The notes below the pieces were generated by a model that saw only the letters and a program-made list of their open reading frames with translations, searched no databases and was not told the DNA's origin. 64,000 bases of DNA, taken from positions 1,516,989-1,580,988 of the forward strand of contig NZ_LN849007.1 of the NCBI RefSeq assembly GCF_001243045.1, given 5' to 3'. The position numbers and the translations under genes are program-made. The first letter of the stretch is position 1. Each line of letters begins with the position of its first letter. This DNA comes from Clostridium niameyense. Its GTDB lineage: Bacteria > Bacillota > Clostridia > Clostridiales > Clostridiaceae. Shown here in pieces: positions 45,553 through 55,454 of this stretch.

Positions 45553-46263
45553 TTATTTTGTCAAAGCCGCTTCTTTCATTAAATTTTTATTATTCACTAT
45601 TTCTCCATCCTTTAGATAAATAATCCTTTCACCATAATCTGCAGATTCTCTAGAATGCGTAACATTTACTATAGTTACTCCTTTATCCTTATTTATTTTA
45701 TTAAAAAGCTTCATTATGTCTGTACCAGTTTTAGAATCTAAATTACCTATAGGCTCATCTGCTAATATTAAATCTGGATTATAAATTAATGCCCTAGCAA
45801 TAGCTACTCTTTGTTGTTGTCCCCCAGAAAGTTCTCTAGGAGTAGATTTTCTCTTATGAGAAAGTTCTATTATTTCTAAAATCTCATCTAATTCCTTTTT
45901 ATATTTTTTAGGTTTTCCACCCTCTAATAAAATAGGTAATAAGATATTATCCTCTACAGATAAATTTTGTACCAAATTATAAAATTGAAATACGAATCCT
46001 AGTTCTGTTCTTCTTAGTTTACTTATTTTTTTATCATTTAACGTTGATATTTCTTGCCCCTTTATACAAACACTTCCGGAATTGTAATTATCTAATCCAC
46101 CTATAATATATAATAAAGTACTTTTTCCACAACCTGATGGCCCCATTATAGATATAAATTCTCCCCTTAATACCTCCAAATTTATATTTTTAAGTACAGT
46201 AACCTCTTCTTTACCAACCTTATAACTTTTATACAAATTTTTAACCTGTATTATGTTTTCCAT
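45553..46263 (-). CDS. LolD/MacB-type ABC transporter ATPase
   Basis: 236 residues. Walker A MGPSGCGKSTLLY, Q-loop VFQFYNLVQNLSVEDN, signature LSGGQQQRVAIARAL and Walker B LILADEPIGNLDSKTG, with H-loop VTHSRESA. These belong to the type VII (MacB/LolCDE/FtsE-like) ABC group, which drives FtsX-fold permeases rather than importers. It lies 33 bases after the 834-residue permease. Likely roles are peptide or antibiotic efflux or sensing; the substrate is unknown. Confidence 0.9.
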   Translation of the reverse strand: MENIIQVKNLYKSYKVGKEEVTVLKNINLEVLRGEFISIMGPSGCGKSTLLYIIGGLDNYNSGSVCIKGQEISTLNDKKISKLRRTELGFVFQFYNLVQNLSVEDNILLPILLEGGKPKKYKKELDEILEIIELSHKRKSTPRELSGGQQQRVAIARALIYNPDLILADEPIGNLDSKTGTDIMKLFNKINKDKGVTIVNVTHSRESADYGERIIYLKDGEIVNNKNLMKEAALTK

Positions 46264-46296
46264 TTAATTACTCCTTTTTATAGATACCATAATCAT

Positions 46297-48801
46297 CTAT
46301 TCATATTTTATTTCTCTTACTATAGATATTTTAGAAGACTTTATAGCTGGAACCATAGATGCTATTAAAACTAATATGAATCCTAATAATCCTAAAAACA
46401 ATATAATTTTTAAAGGTATATAAACCCTTATATAAGAGTCTAAAGAATAAGTTATTTCCCCTAAAAATTCTGATATATATAATCCCTCTAAAACTCCTAG
46501 TGTAGATCCTATAATTCCTATTATAAAACCTTCTATCAATATGAGTTTCACTCTTTGTACTTTGCTCATTCCAATTGATGCTAAAACCGCAAACTCCCTT
46601 TTTCTATATATAAAACTAACCATAAGATTATTCATCATACCTAAACTTCCTATTATTAAGGCCATAAGTGAAAAACTTTCTAAAGATTTCATAAGTCCTT
46701 TATTTACTTGCAAATCAGTTTTTAAATCCTGTTGTTTTGTAGTAATGACTATACCAAAATCTTGTAAATCATCTTTTAACTTCCTCTCTAATCCCTTTTG
46801 ATAATTACATTTTAATCTTATTATACCCTGATCTTTATTGCTGTCTTTTCTTAGATTTTCAAAAGATATTAAAGCTCCTTGTCCGTTGCTTATAAACTCT
46901 GATTTTGCAAAACCCACTATATTATATTGTCTATATTTATTATCTAATTTTAAGTTAATTTTATCTGAAACTTTCAATTTACCTTTTTTCTCTAATACAT
47001 CGCTTATTATTATATTCCTATTATCCTTTAATTTTCTTAATATAGTCCATTTATCATTACCATTATAGTCATATATACTTACATCTTTATAAAATTTTAA
47101 AAACTTATCCTGTTCTATTCCTTGTAATCTTCTTATTTTAAAATTCTTATCCTTAACCTCTATATTATCTAATAATATTTCTTGTTCAAAATCCTTCACA
47201 TAATTTAATGACTCTACTTTGTCTTTAATCTTATAATCTTTAATCTGCTCCATTTTAAAATCATAATTTAAATTTTTGTAACCATTTGTAATTAATCCAC
47301 TAACACTAAAAGAAGCTATATATATTACAACTACTGCAGCTATAATACTTGTAAGAAGCGTTCCATTATTAGTTAAAACTTTAGATTGAGCTATATTATA
47401 TAAAGCTATAGCTCCCTCATTTCCTAAAAGCACTCTAAATACTTCTTTAAAGATAAAACAAATTATTTTAAGAACATAAGGCGTTACAAGTCCCATACCT
47501 ATGAACACAGAAAATGCGCATAATATAGATAATAGAAAATTTCCCTTCCATCTATAATGATTAATGTAGACATAAGGTATGATTAAAAGTACTAAACCTA
47601 TAACTAATTTACTAAAACCTAAATTTTTATTTTCTGAAAAACTTCCTAATATAATATCTTTAATAAATATTTTTGACGCTCTCAATATAGGTATAATAGA
47701 ACTTACTATGCAAAGAATTATTGCCAACAAAAATGCCCATAAGAAATTCATCTTATCTATTGACACTACTGTCTTTACCCCATATTGTTTAAACATATTA
47801 GAGGAATCAGCTAGATAATATAGTATAGGTACTCCTAAAATATCTCCTAGTACCCCACCTATAATTCCATATAATAAACTTTCCATGAGCATAATTATAT
47901 CTGTAGAAACCTTAGTTGCCCCTATACTCCTAAAGGTTCCTATAACAGATATTCGCTCTACTACGATTACCTTGTAAGCAGAAAAAATTATAAAACTTGC
48001 TACTAACATTACTAATATAAGCATTATATAAAATGGTATAGTGAATTGTTTCACTGTATTTTTTAAATCACTCTTGCTTATAGTTTCTGTTACTTCGCAG
48101 TCCTTAAAATTATCCTCACAATATTTTTTTATATTTGAAATATCATTTTCTTTTTTTACCTTAATTAATGCAGAAGTTATAGAAGGTTCCATTTGAAGCT
48201 CTCTACAAAAACCTTTTCTATCCATAATAATATTCATCTCTCCTGCACTCTCAGAAAAAAAACCTTTATTTATAGCAATAGCGTCCACTTTTAACTTTAT
48301 TTCTTTTTTACTCACTTTAATTTTAAATATGTCACCTTTATCTAGATTTAATTTTTTACTTATACTTTTGGATATTACAACACCATTATCTTTTATATCG
48401 GTAAAATTCAATCTCTTACTTTCTTCACTTAATACTATTTTATTTATAGAATTTAATTCTTTTATATCAGATGCTTTTATATTTACTTTAAGTATATTAT
48501 CTTGACTTTTATAGCTACCATCACCATCTAATACATACACTATTTTATGGTCCTTAAGCTTGTTGTTTATCTTTTCTTTGTCTATAAATGGAGATGGTTG
48601 ATCTTTTTGTTTATGTAATACTAAGTTTGCATCTCCTACTTTTGACTTCATTCTTTCTAAAACCATATTTTCATATGATTTAGAAATTCCCATAGATGCA
48701 AAGCACATTGCTGTAGATACCATAACTGATATTATTATAAGCAATGACCTTAATTTTTTTTCCTTTATATTTTTAAACATAAATTTTAATAAAATTTTCA
48801 T
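46297..48801 (-). CDS. FtsX-fold ABC transporter permease (MacB-like)
   Basis: 834 residues from the ATG at 48801, which has AGGAGA upstream; an ATG seven codons earlier does not. Two FtsX modules: helix 1 (~18-38, SLLIIISVMVSTAMCFASMG), a large extracellular domain (~45-245), three helices (~255-380), two further helices (~395-450), then a second block with another extracellular domain (~520-690) and three C-terminal helices. The layout matches YtrF/BceB-like MacB-type permeases acting with a LolD-type ATPase. The divergent small-peptide unit upstream at 49237 is a possible partner by position only. Confidence 0.85.
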   Translation of the reverse strand: MKILLKFMFKNIKEKKLRSLLIIISVMVSTAMCFASMGISKSYENMVLERMKSKVGDANLVLHKQKDQPSPFIDKEKINNKLKDHKIVYVLDGDGSYKSQDNILKVNIKASDIKELNSINKIVLSEESKRLNFTDIKDNGVVISKSISKKLNLDKGDIFKIKVSKKEIKLKVDAIAINKGFFSESAGEMNIIMDRKGFCRELQMEPSITSALIKVKKENDISNIKKYCEDNFKDCEVTETISKSDLKNTVKQFTIPFYIMLILVMLVASFIIFSAYKVIVVERISVIGTFRSIGATKVSTDIIMLMESLLYGIIGGVLGDILGVPILYYLADSSNMFKQYGVKTVVSIDKMNFLWAFLLAIILCIVSSIIPILRASKIFIKDIILGSFSENKNLGFSKLVIGLVLLIIPYVYINHYRWKGNFLLSILCAFSVFIGMGLVTPYVLKIICFIFKEVFRVLLGNEGAIALYNIAQSKVLTNNGTLLTSIIAAVVVIYIASFSVSGLITNGYKNLNYDFKMEQIKDYKIKDKVESLNYVKDFEQEILLDNIEVKDKNFKIRRLQGIEQDKFLKFYKDVSIYDYNGNDKWTILRKLKDNRNIIISDVLEKKGKLKVSDKINLKLDNKYRQYNIVGFAKSEFISNGQGALISFENLRKDSNKDQGIIRLKCNYQKGLERKLKDDLQDFGIVITTKQQDLKTDLQVNKGLMKSLESFSLMALIIGSLGMMNNLMVSFIYRKREFAVLASIGMSKVQRVKLILIEGFIIGIIGSTLGVLEGLYISEFLGEITYSLDSYIRVYIPLKIILFLGLLGFILVLIASMVPAIKSSKISIVREIKYE

Positions 48802-49236
48802 GTTATCTTCTCCTAGTTGCATATTTAATCTAAAACCACAATAAATTCTAGCTTAAATATAATTTTACTACAATATTTTTATAGTTAAAAGTGAAATATA
48901 TAATAAAAAATGACTATCCATTATTAAGATAATCATTTCTTATAAATTATTTTTAATGTTATAATATAATTTGTTCACATTATTTAGATAATACTATATT
49001 ATATTATTATAATATAAATAAAATTATCTTTCACATATAATTTTTAAAATAATATCCATTATAATCACATTAAATTATTAATGAAATTTATTGATATTTA
49101 AAAATATATATGCTATTATATTAAATAAAAAAATATTTCTTTAAGAACATAATATTTTTATTTTCAAGATTATATATTTACGCACAATGTGCTTATATAT
49201 AATTTTTTATTTTTTAAAACTTTGGGAGGTGATTTC
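48802..49236. other. Long AT-rich divergent intergenic region
   Basis: No gene recognised. A hairpin at 48908-48938 (AATGATTATC...GATAGTCATT with one mismatch on the minus strand, then six T) lies in the presumed leader of the ABC permease and could act as an attenuator. GCACAATGTGC (49182-49192) is a short palindrome just upstream of TATATAAT near 49195, in the presumed promoter of the small-peptide unit. Confidence 0.4.
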
Positions 49237-49311
49237 ATGCTTGAACAAACTTTATTAATTTTAACTGAAGATGTTATAGAAGAGTGCTTAAGTGAATGCT
49301 TATCTGACTAA
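49237..49311 (+). CDS. 24-residue acidic peptide with two cysteines
   Basis: The ATG is preceded by GGGAGGTGATTTC, a near-perfect ribosome binding site with ideal spacing. The 24-codon frame has a hydrophobic first half (LEQTLLILT) and an acidic, cysteine-bearing end (EECLSECLSD) in which CLS(E/D) is repeated. There is no signal peptide. It is the first cistron of a two-gene unit ending in a 16-bp terminator. The peptide could be a precursor of a modified or exported signal, a toxin-like peptide or a regulator of the divergent ABC transporter; nothing decides between these. Confidence 0.55.
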   Translation: MLEQTLLILTEDVIEECLSECLSD

Positions 49312-49368
49312 ATTAATATAATTTTATATATTACCTTTAATTAAAACTAAAGATTATGGAGGATAGCT

Positions 49369-49419
49369 ATGGTAGAAAATAGCCCCCTGAAACAATATAT
49401 ACAAAACATTTTTCTATAA
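49369..49419 (+). CDS. 16-residue peptide, second cistron
   Basis: ATGGAGGATAGCT places GGAGG eight bases from the ATG, again a strong ribosome binding site. The 16-residue product (VENSPLKQYIQNIFL after Met) is amphipathic and ends hydrophobic. Its stop is immediately followed by the terminator stem. With so short a frame, translation is inferred mainly from the quality of the site and the tight packaging with the preceding peptide gene. It could alternatively be a leader frame. Confidence 0.4.
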   Translation: MVENSPLKQYIQNIFL

Positions 49420-49469
49420 AAATACCTATTAAGAATTCTATTTATAAAAATCTTAATAGGTATTTTTTA
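49419..49469 (+). terminator. Strong terminator of the small-peptide unit
   Basis: A perfect 16-bp stem (AAAATACCTATTAAGA and complement) around a 16-base loop, followed by T residues. It begins at the stop codon of the 16-residue frame. Confidence 0.8.
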
Positions 49470-49563
49470 ATATATTACTTTAAATTGCTCCTTATTATAT
49501 TTAAATTTTGCTATATTACTTGTATTATTTTAAATATTGTTAAAATATAAGGTTCTTTTTTAT

Positions 49564-52137
49564 TTATTTTTTATAGTTTTCCATATATTCTTTAGGTATA
49601 TAATCTATAAACTTACTTTTTGATTTCTTTCTATTATGTTCATTTTGTGACCAAGTTAAATATAATGCTTTTTTAGCTCTTGTTATAGCTACATAGAATA
49701 ATCTTCTTTCCTCCATTTCTTTTCCATCTTTAACAGATCTATAATTAGGAAATATATTATTCTGAAGTCCTGACAGAAATACATAATCAAATTCCGCCCC
49801 CTTAGCCTGATGAACTGTTATTACAGGTATTCTAGGATATTTTATAAGCATTCTATCTAATTCGCTATTAGACAAAGATGTAATCTTTAAAACTTCTATT
49901 AAATTATTTCTGAAACTTAAATTATCCTTTTCTATTTCTTTTGCTATAACATAAAACTCTCTTAAATTATTTATTTTGTGGGGTTCATTCTTATAAACTT
50001 CTTTTATTTTACTTAATTTTACTATTTCATTTATAATATCCTTAGGATTCTTTTTATAACTTAAATCTTTTAGATATTTTATATTTTCATATACTGTTGA
50101 AAATTTTTTTATATATTTGCTATATACTGACATTCTTTCTATTATAGTAGGTTTCACCTTTTCTTCTATCATTTTTATAAGTATATCTTTCGTAGCTAAT
50201 ATATCATCCATAGCATTATGACTAGACTTAGTATTAGTATTAAATAACTTACTCAAATATTCTAATTTGTAATTACTTAAATTAGGATAAAATCTTCTAG
50301 ATATATCTAAGGTATCATAATATGTTTTAAAATTTGCTCTTTTTTTATTTAACCTTTCTAATTCACTACTTAATATAGAGATATCAAAGGTTACATTATG
50401 GCCAACTATTACAGTATCTTCTATAAAATCTATAAATTTTTGTAATACTGTTTCTTTATCTTCTCCTTTTTCTTTTAAATATTTATCACTAAATCCATGA
50501 ACCAAATAGGAACTTCCTACAGATTTCAGTGGTTTTATAAACTTTTCAAATTTATCTATAACTTCCCCTTTATGATTTATTTTCACTGCTGCAATTTGCA
50601 CTATTTCATCTTCTGTAGTATTAATCCCTGTACTTTCCACATCAAATACTACTACATTCTCATTACAAAGTTCTCTTATTAACAGCTCATAATAATCGCC
50701 ATATTTTTGAGTATTTTCATGAATTAAATCTGTAAGCCGAACTCCTATTTTTAAATTTTGCTGTGTTTCTATTTTCTTTATTGTTTTATCTCCTATACCT
50801 TTGCCGAACCTTTTTAATATTCTTTTTAAACTATTTGAATCAAAATCATTTACTATAAGCTTTAAATAAGCTATAATATCCTTTATTTCTTTCCTTCTAA
50901 AAAATTTAAACTCATCTACCAAAAGAAAATATAGTCTTTCCTCTTTAGGCAATTTTGAATTTATTATTTTAAACTGTTCACTTAAACTTATATTAATTCT
51001 ATTGCTTCTTGTTAGCACAGCTACCTTTGAAAAATCTTTTATTCCTAATCTCTTTATCTCATTAAATATAAACTCTGCCTCATACCTAATATCATAAGCA
51101 TTTTCTATTTTTATCAAATTTCCTACTACATTAACTTTAGATTCTATACCTTTTGAATATATTTTATTTACCCCGTCTCCAAAAGCATTTAATAAATATC
51201 CATAAGAAGCTTTTAATAAGATTTCTGAAGATCTATAATTTTTATCAAAAACTATAATATTAGGATTATAATCCCTTATAAAATCATCAAATATTACAGA
51301 GGGCTTTGATCCCCTCCATTCATATATAGTTTGATAATAGTCACCGCTCATCATTACATTGTTATCCTTAAATAATTTAGAAATTATATTGTATTCTATA
51401 TCACTGGTGTCTTGTACCTCATCTATATGAATAAATCTATACCTTTCTCTCCAATACCTCACTATGGTTTCTTTCTTAAATAAATTATACACATTTATAA
51501 TTAAATCATTAAAATCTAAAGCATGACTTTCATATAGCTGCTTATCATAATTTTCTACTAATAAATATCCATATATTTTTAAATAATCTACTAAAGTTTT
51601 ATCTACTATGTAATTTTCACTTTTACATATATCATTAAATATATTTTCATTATATTTAGCCATAGAATCTATTATTTCTTTATAATTTTTATTTTTATAA
51701 TATAAACTTCTTTCCTTAACCCTATCAATAAATTTTTGAAGACAATAAGTGTTAAATTTATAAGGATTAAAATCTCCTATAATTTCTCTTGCATCTTCCT
51801 CATCATATACAATAAAGTCAAAGGATATATCCGTATTTTTCTTTGATTCCTTTTTTATTATGTCAAAACAAAAACTATGAAAAGTTTTTACTGTTACTTT
51901 TAAAGCTTCTTCCCCAATTGTAGTTAGTATTTTTTCTTTCATCTCCTTGCAAGCTCTATTTGTAAAAGTCAAGCAAAGAATTTCTTCTCCATGAGCTAAC
52001 TTTTTATTTATTATATTTTCTATTCTATAGCTTAAAGTTTGAGTTTTTCCTGTGCCTGCTGAAGACAAAAGAAGTATATTTTTATTTAAAGTATTGATTA
52101 CTTCTTGTTGTTTACTATTAATTTGTATATTTTTCAC
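49564..52137 (-). CDS. UvrD-family helicase with an inserted DEDDh exonuclease domain
   Basis: 857 residues, GTG start with GGGGGAA upstream. Helicase motifs flank the protein: Walker A SSAGTGKTQ (25-33), FTNRACKEM, DEVQD (239-243), GDYYQTIYEWRG, then much later ITVHQAKGAEFDYVFLSG (773-790) and RRLFYVAITRA (811-821). Between them, ~495-657, sits a DnaQ-like 3'-5' exonuclease: VVFDVESTG (Asp499, Glu501), VGHNVTFDISIL (Asp585) and HNAMDDILATK (His640, Asp645), i.e. a complete DEDDh set. The exonuclease interrupts the second RecA half, around the 2B region. Coupled unwinding and degradation is the natural inference. Confidence 0.9.
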   Translation of the reverse strand: MKNIQINSKQQEVINTLNKNILLLSSAGTGKTQTLSYRIENIINKKLAHGEEILCLTFTNRACKEMKEKILTTIGEEALKVTVKTFHSFCFDIIKKESKKNTDISFDFIVYDEEDAREIIGDFNPYKFNTYCLQKFIDRVKERSLYYKNKNYKEIIDSMAKYNENIFNDICKSENYIVDKTLVDYLKIYGYLLVENYDKQLYESHALDFNDLIINVYNLFKKETIVRYWRERYRFIHIDEVQDTSDIEYNIISKLFKDNNVMMSGDYYQTIYEWRGSKPSVIFDDFIRDYNPNIIVFDKNYRSSEILLKASYGYLLNAFGDGVNKIYSKGIESKVNVVGNLIKIENAYDIRYEAEFIFNEIKRLGIKDFSKVAVLTRSNRINISLSEQFKIINSKLPKEERLYFLLVDEFKFFRRKEIKDIIAYLKLIVNDFDSNSLKRILKRFGKGIGDKTIKKIETQQNLKIGVRLTDLIHENTQKYGDYYELLIRELCNENVVVFDVESTGINTTEDEIVQIAAVKINHKGEVIDKFEKFIKPLKSVGSSYLVHGFSDKYLKEKGEDKETVLQKFIDFIEDTVIVGHNVTFDISILSSELERLNKKRANFKTYYDTLDISRRFYPNLSNYKLEYLSKLFNTNTKSSHNAMDDILATKDILIKMIEEKVKPTIIERMSVYSKYIKKFSTVYENIKYLKDLSYKKNPKDIINEIVKLSKIKEVYKNEPHKINNLREFYVIAKEIEKDNLSFRNNLIEVLKITSLSNSELDRMLIKYPRIPVITVHQAKGAEFDYVFLSGLQNNIFPNYRSVKDGKEMEERRLFYVAITRAKKALYLTWSQNEHNRKKSKSKFIDYIPKEYMENYKK

Positions 52138-52242
52138 AAGCTATTCCCCCTAACACTAAACTTATAAATAAAAAGCTAAGTAATTTGAATATACTATAGT
52201 AATATAATACATTCAAGTTACTTAGCTCGTAATTTCTATATT

Positions 52243-53688
52243 TTAAGCTTTTCTCCATCTAGAAGGTCTTAACATAACTAACAATGGATATATTTCCAAC
52301 CTTCCAAACAGCATACAAAAAGAGAATACAATCTTACTAAAAGGTGAATAACTGCCAAAGTTTCCAGCAGGACCTACTACCTTAAAACCAGGTCCTATGT
52401 TTCCTACCGTAGCTAAAACTGATGAAATGGTCGTTTCTAAATCCATGCCATCTACAGATACTAAAAGTACTGCAATTATAATAATGGCAATATAAGAAAA
52501 TACAAATAATCCTACACTATATATTAAATCATCGTCAACTACCTTACCATCTAATTTTACTGAATTAACCATCTTAGGATGAATGATCTTATTTATTTCA
52601 CCTTTCATAGCCTTAAATAACAAAACTATACGTACAGTTTTAATTCCTCCTCCAGTAGAACCTGCACAACATCCTGTTAGCATTAATACTGCTAAAATTG
52701 ATTTACTGAGGGTTGGCCACAAGTCAAAATTAGTAGTAGAATAACCTGTTGTGGTTACAATAGATGCTACCTGAAAAGAAGACTGCCTAAATCCTTCTTT
52801 AAAGGAATTTCCGTACATTCCTTTAATGTTAAATGCTATTACTAACATAGCAAGTAATACCATTCCTAAATAATACCTTACTTCTTCATTTTTCAGTGCC
52901 TGTTTTACATTTCCTTCTAACAATTGAAAATAAAAATTAAAATTAACTCCAAAAAGTAACATGAATACTGTAATTATAACTTCTACATAAACATTATTGT
53001 ATGCACCAACACTACTATTCATGTTAGAAAATCCTCCAGTACCTGCTGTACCAAAAGCATGTATTAAAGCATCATAAGGTAATAATCCTGCCATCAAAAG
53101 TAATACTATCTCTATTACAGTCATAGCAAAATATACTAAATACATTAATTTAGCTGTTTGTTTTATCCTAGGTGCAATCTTACCTGGGGTTGGGCCTGGA
53201 CTTTCAGCTTTTAATAAATGTATGGTATTTCCACCAACAGAAGGCATTAAAGCTAATGTAAATATTAAAATTCCCATACCTCCTACCCAATGAGTAAAAC
53301 TTCTCCAAAATAATATCCCCTTAGGTAAAGATTGTACTTCTCCTAATATAGTAGCCCCAGTAGTAGTAAATCCTGAAACTGTTTCAAATATACAATCTAC
53401 AAAGGAAGGTATTGCTCCACTTATATAAAATGGTAGTGCCCCTAATAAAGATATAACTATCCAGCAAACAGAAACACTTAAGAATCCCTCTTTTGCATAG
53501 AAAGTTTTATTTTTAGGTTTAATCCTAGACATTAAGAATCCTATAAATAACATTATTGCAATAGTTATAGCAAAACTACTACTATCTCCTCCACCATAAT
53601 GCATAGAAACTATAAGTGGAAATATCATAACTAAGGCTTCATATTTTACTACATTGCCTAATATCTTAAATACTATTGGGTAGTTCAT
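52243..53688 (-). CDS. trkH: Trk/Ktr-type potassium transporter membrane subunit
   Basis: 481 residues, about ten helices with four pore-loop repeats: SGFTTTGATI, GTAGTGGFSNMN, TTTGYSTTN and ATVGNIGPG, each contributing a selectivity-filter glycine. The size (481) fits TrkH rather than the shorter KtrB. It imports K+ with regulation by TrkA, whose gene overlaps its start by four bases (ATGA). Its GGAGG site lies within the last codons of trkA, implying translational coupling. Confidence 0.9.
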   Translation of the reverse strand: MNYPIVFKILGNVVKYEALVMIFPLIVSMHYGGGDSSSFAITIAIMLFIGFLMSRIKPKNKTFYAKEGFLSVSVCWIVISLLGALPFYISGAIPSFVDCIFETVSGFTTTGATILGEVQSLPKGILFWRSFTHWVGGMGILIFTLALMPSVGGNTIHLLKAESPGPTPGKIAPRIKQTAKLMYLVYFAMTVIEIVLLLMAGLLPYDALIHAFGTAGTGGFSNMNSSVGAYNNVYVEVIITVFMLLFGVNFNFYFQLLEGNVKQALKNEEVRYYLGMVLLAMLVIAFNIKGMYGNSFKEGFRQSSFQVASIVTTTGYSTTNFDLWPTLSKSILAVLMLTGCCAGSTGGGIKTVRIVLLFKAMKGEINKIIHPKMVNSVKLDGKVVDDDLIYSVGLFVFSYIAIIIIAVLLVSVDGMDLETTISSVLATVGNIGPGFKVVGPAGNFGSYSPFSKIVFSFCMLFGRLEIYPLLVMLRPSRWRKA

Positions 53689-55052
53689 ATTAAACTACCT
53701 CCCTCTAATATATCATTAATATCTGTTACATTTTTTATATCTGTTATAATAATGACACTGTCTCCTTTTTGGATATAATCATTTCCTGATGGTATTATAA
53801 TATCACTGTTTCTTACTATGGCTGCAATTAACACACCTTTTTTAATTTTTATATCTTTTAAAGGTATATTTAAACATTTAATAGTATCATTTGCTGAGAA
53901 TTCTAAAGCTTCAGCCTGTTCTCCAACTATTTTATATAAATTTTCGATAAAGTTTCCTTTTTTATTTTTTAACCCTCTTATGTATCTTATTATTTTATTT
54001 GCAGTTATCATTTTAGGGCTTATAACACTTTCAACCCCTACATTTTTTACTATACGATTATAGTTTACTCTAGTTATTTTTGTTATAACATTATGGACAC
54101 CCGAATTCAAAGCAAACAGTGATGCAACTATATTTTCTTCGTCTCTATCTGTTAAAGCTATAAAAGCATCCATTTCAGGTAAATTTTCTGACTCTAAAAG
54201 CTCCTGCTCTGTTCCATCTCCATTTATAATAATTCCTTCTGGTATTGATTCATTTAATTCCTTACATTTATTGTAGTTCTTTTCAATAATTTTTATTTTT
54301 GCTCCAACTTTATTAATTAATTTAGTAAGATAATAGGTTATTCTTCCCCCACCTATAATTAAAACCCTCTTAATCTTCTTTTGATTTTTACCCAAGTATT
54401 TTAAAAACACTGATATATTATCTTGTTTACCTATAATGTAAACTTTGTCATTGTTTTTAAAAATAAAATCCGCCGTAGGCATTAAAACTTTATCATCTCG
54501 CTCTACTGTACAAAACAATATAGAATACTTTTCAGAATTAATATCACGTATAGATTTTCCTATTATAAAATCATCTTCTTTAATTCTAAAACTAACTAAA
54601 CCTACTTTACCTTGCGCAAAACTTTCTACACTAGATACTCGTTGTAATTTTATAAGTTGTGAAATTTCTAATGCTGCTTCCTTTTCTGGATTTATTATCA
54701 TATCAATATCCAGCTCTTTTTTTAGCATTGTAAGTTCCTCTGCATACTCTGGATCTCTGATTCTTGCTATAGTATGTTTAGCTCCAAATTTTTTAGCGGC
54801 TAAACAGCATAGCATATTTCTTTCATCACTATTAGTTACTGCAATTACTACATCTGCATTGTTAACTTCAGCTTCTTTTAAAACATTTACTCTCGTACCA
54901 TTTCCCTTAATACACATTATATCTAAATTATCTATAGCCTTTTTTAAAGCTTCTGCACTCTTATCAATGACTATAACATCATTTCCTTCTTGAGATAAAT
55001 GTTTAGCTAAAGTATAACCTACTTTACCATCTCCTATAATAATAATATGCAT
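53685..55052 (-). CDS. trkA: Trk system potassium uptake regulator TrkA
   Basis: 455 residues with duplicated RCK halves. The first begins IIIIGDGKVGYTLAKHLSQ with VIDKSAEALKK (TrkA-N) and the second VLIIGGGRITYYLTKL with IIEKNYNKC, each followed by a TrkA-C domain (~140-215 and ~370-450). It binds nucleotides (ATP/ADP, NAD(H)) and gates TrkH from the cytoplasmic face. It is the first gene of trkA-trkH. A terminator-like hairpin lies in the leader. Confidence 0.92.
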   Translation of the reverse strand: MHIIIIGDGKVGYTLAKHLSQEGNDVIVIDKSAEALKKAIDNLDIMCIKGNGTRVNVLKEAEVNNADVVIAVTNSDERNMLCCLAAKKFGAKHTIARIRDPEYAEELTMLKKELDIDMIINPEKEAALEISQLIKLQRVSSVESFAQGKVGLVSFRIKEDDFIIGKSIRDINSEKYSILFCTVERDDKVLMPTADFIFKNNDKVYIIGKQDNISVFLKYLGKNQKKIKRVLIIGGGRITYYLTKLINKVGAKIKIIEKNYNKCKELNESIPEGIIINGDGTEQELLESENLPEMDAFIALTDRDEENIVASLFALNSGVHNVITKITRVNYNRIVKNVGVESVISPKMITANKIIRYIRGLKNKKGNFIENLYKIVGEQAEALEFSANDTIKCLNIPLKDIKIKKGVLIAAIVRNSDIIIPSGNDYIQKGDSVIIITDIKNVTDINDILEGGSLI

Positions 55053-55112
55053 GTCTATCCTACCTATCCTTTCATAAAATCAACACATATACTATTAAAA
55101 AGCAAAAATAAA

Positions 55113-55151
55113 AGCTATCTCCAAAATAAGACTTATTTTGGACCCATAGCT
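55113..55151 (-). promoter_or_regulatory. Terminator-like hairpin in the trkA leader
   Basis: On the minus strand, a 10-bp perfect stem (CCAAAATAAG/CTTATTTTGG, 1-base centre) is extended by AGCTAT/ATAGCT, then a T-rich run, ~60 bases before the trkA start. A promoter TTGCAG - 17 - TAATAT (55211-55216 and 55188-55193) lies upstream, so the hairpin would be within the transcript and could attenuate it. The remaining gap to 55475 holds no gene, and no ydaO-type c-di-AMP riboswitch was recognised. Confidence 0.45.
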
Positions 55152-55454
55152 ATTGTATTTTACATGCTAATGCTATATTTATGAAATATATTACAATATA
55201 GTATATATTACTGCAAAATATATCCATCACTAATTATAATACTTTTTTTCTAAAAATCTAATTGACTACTTATTATAAAAGCCAAATACTATTGTTTATA
55301 TCAACTTTGCTCCTATTATCTATTGTTTATTATATAAGTTAATAATAAGAAACCTTAGATGCAAATTTTGTAATATTATAAAAATAATCTCTTATTTTGC
55401 TTAATATCTATATAATAATATATTAAATAAATATTGGATTCATAAAAATGGGGA

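Noticed and set aside
54445-54993. 182-codon plus-strand frame opposite trkA
   Set aside because: Shadow of trkA: no ribosome binding site or family resemblance.
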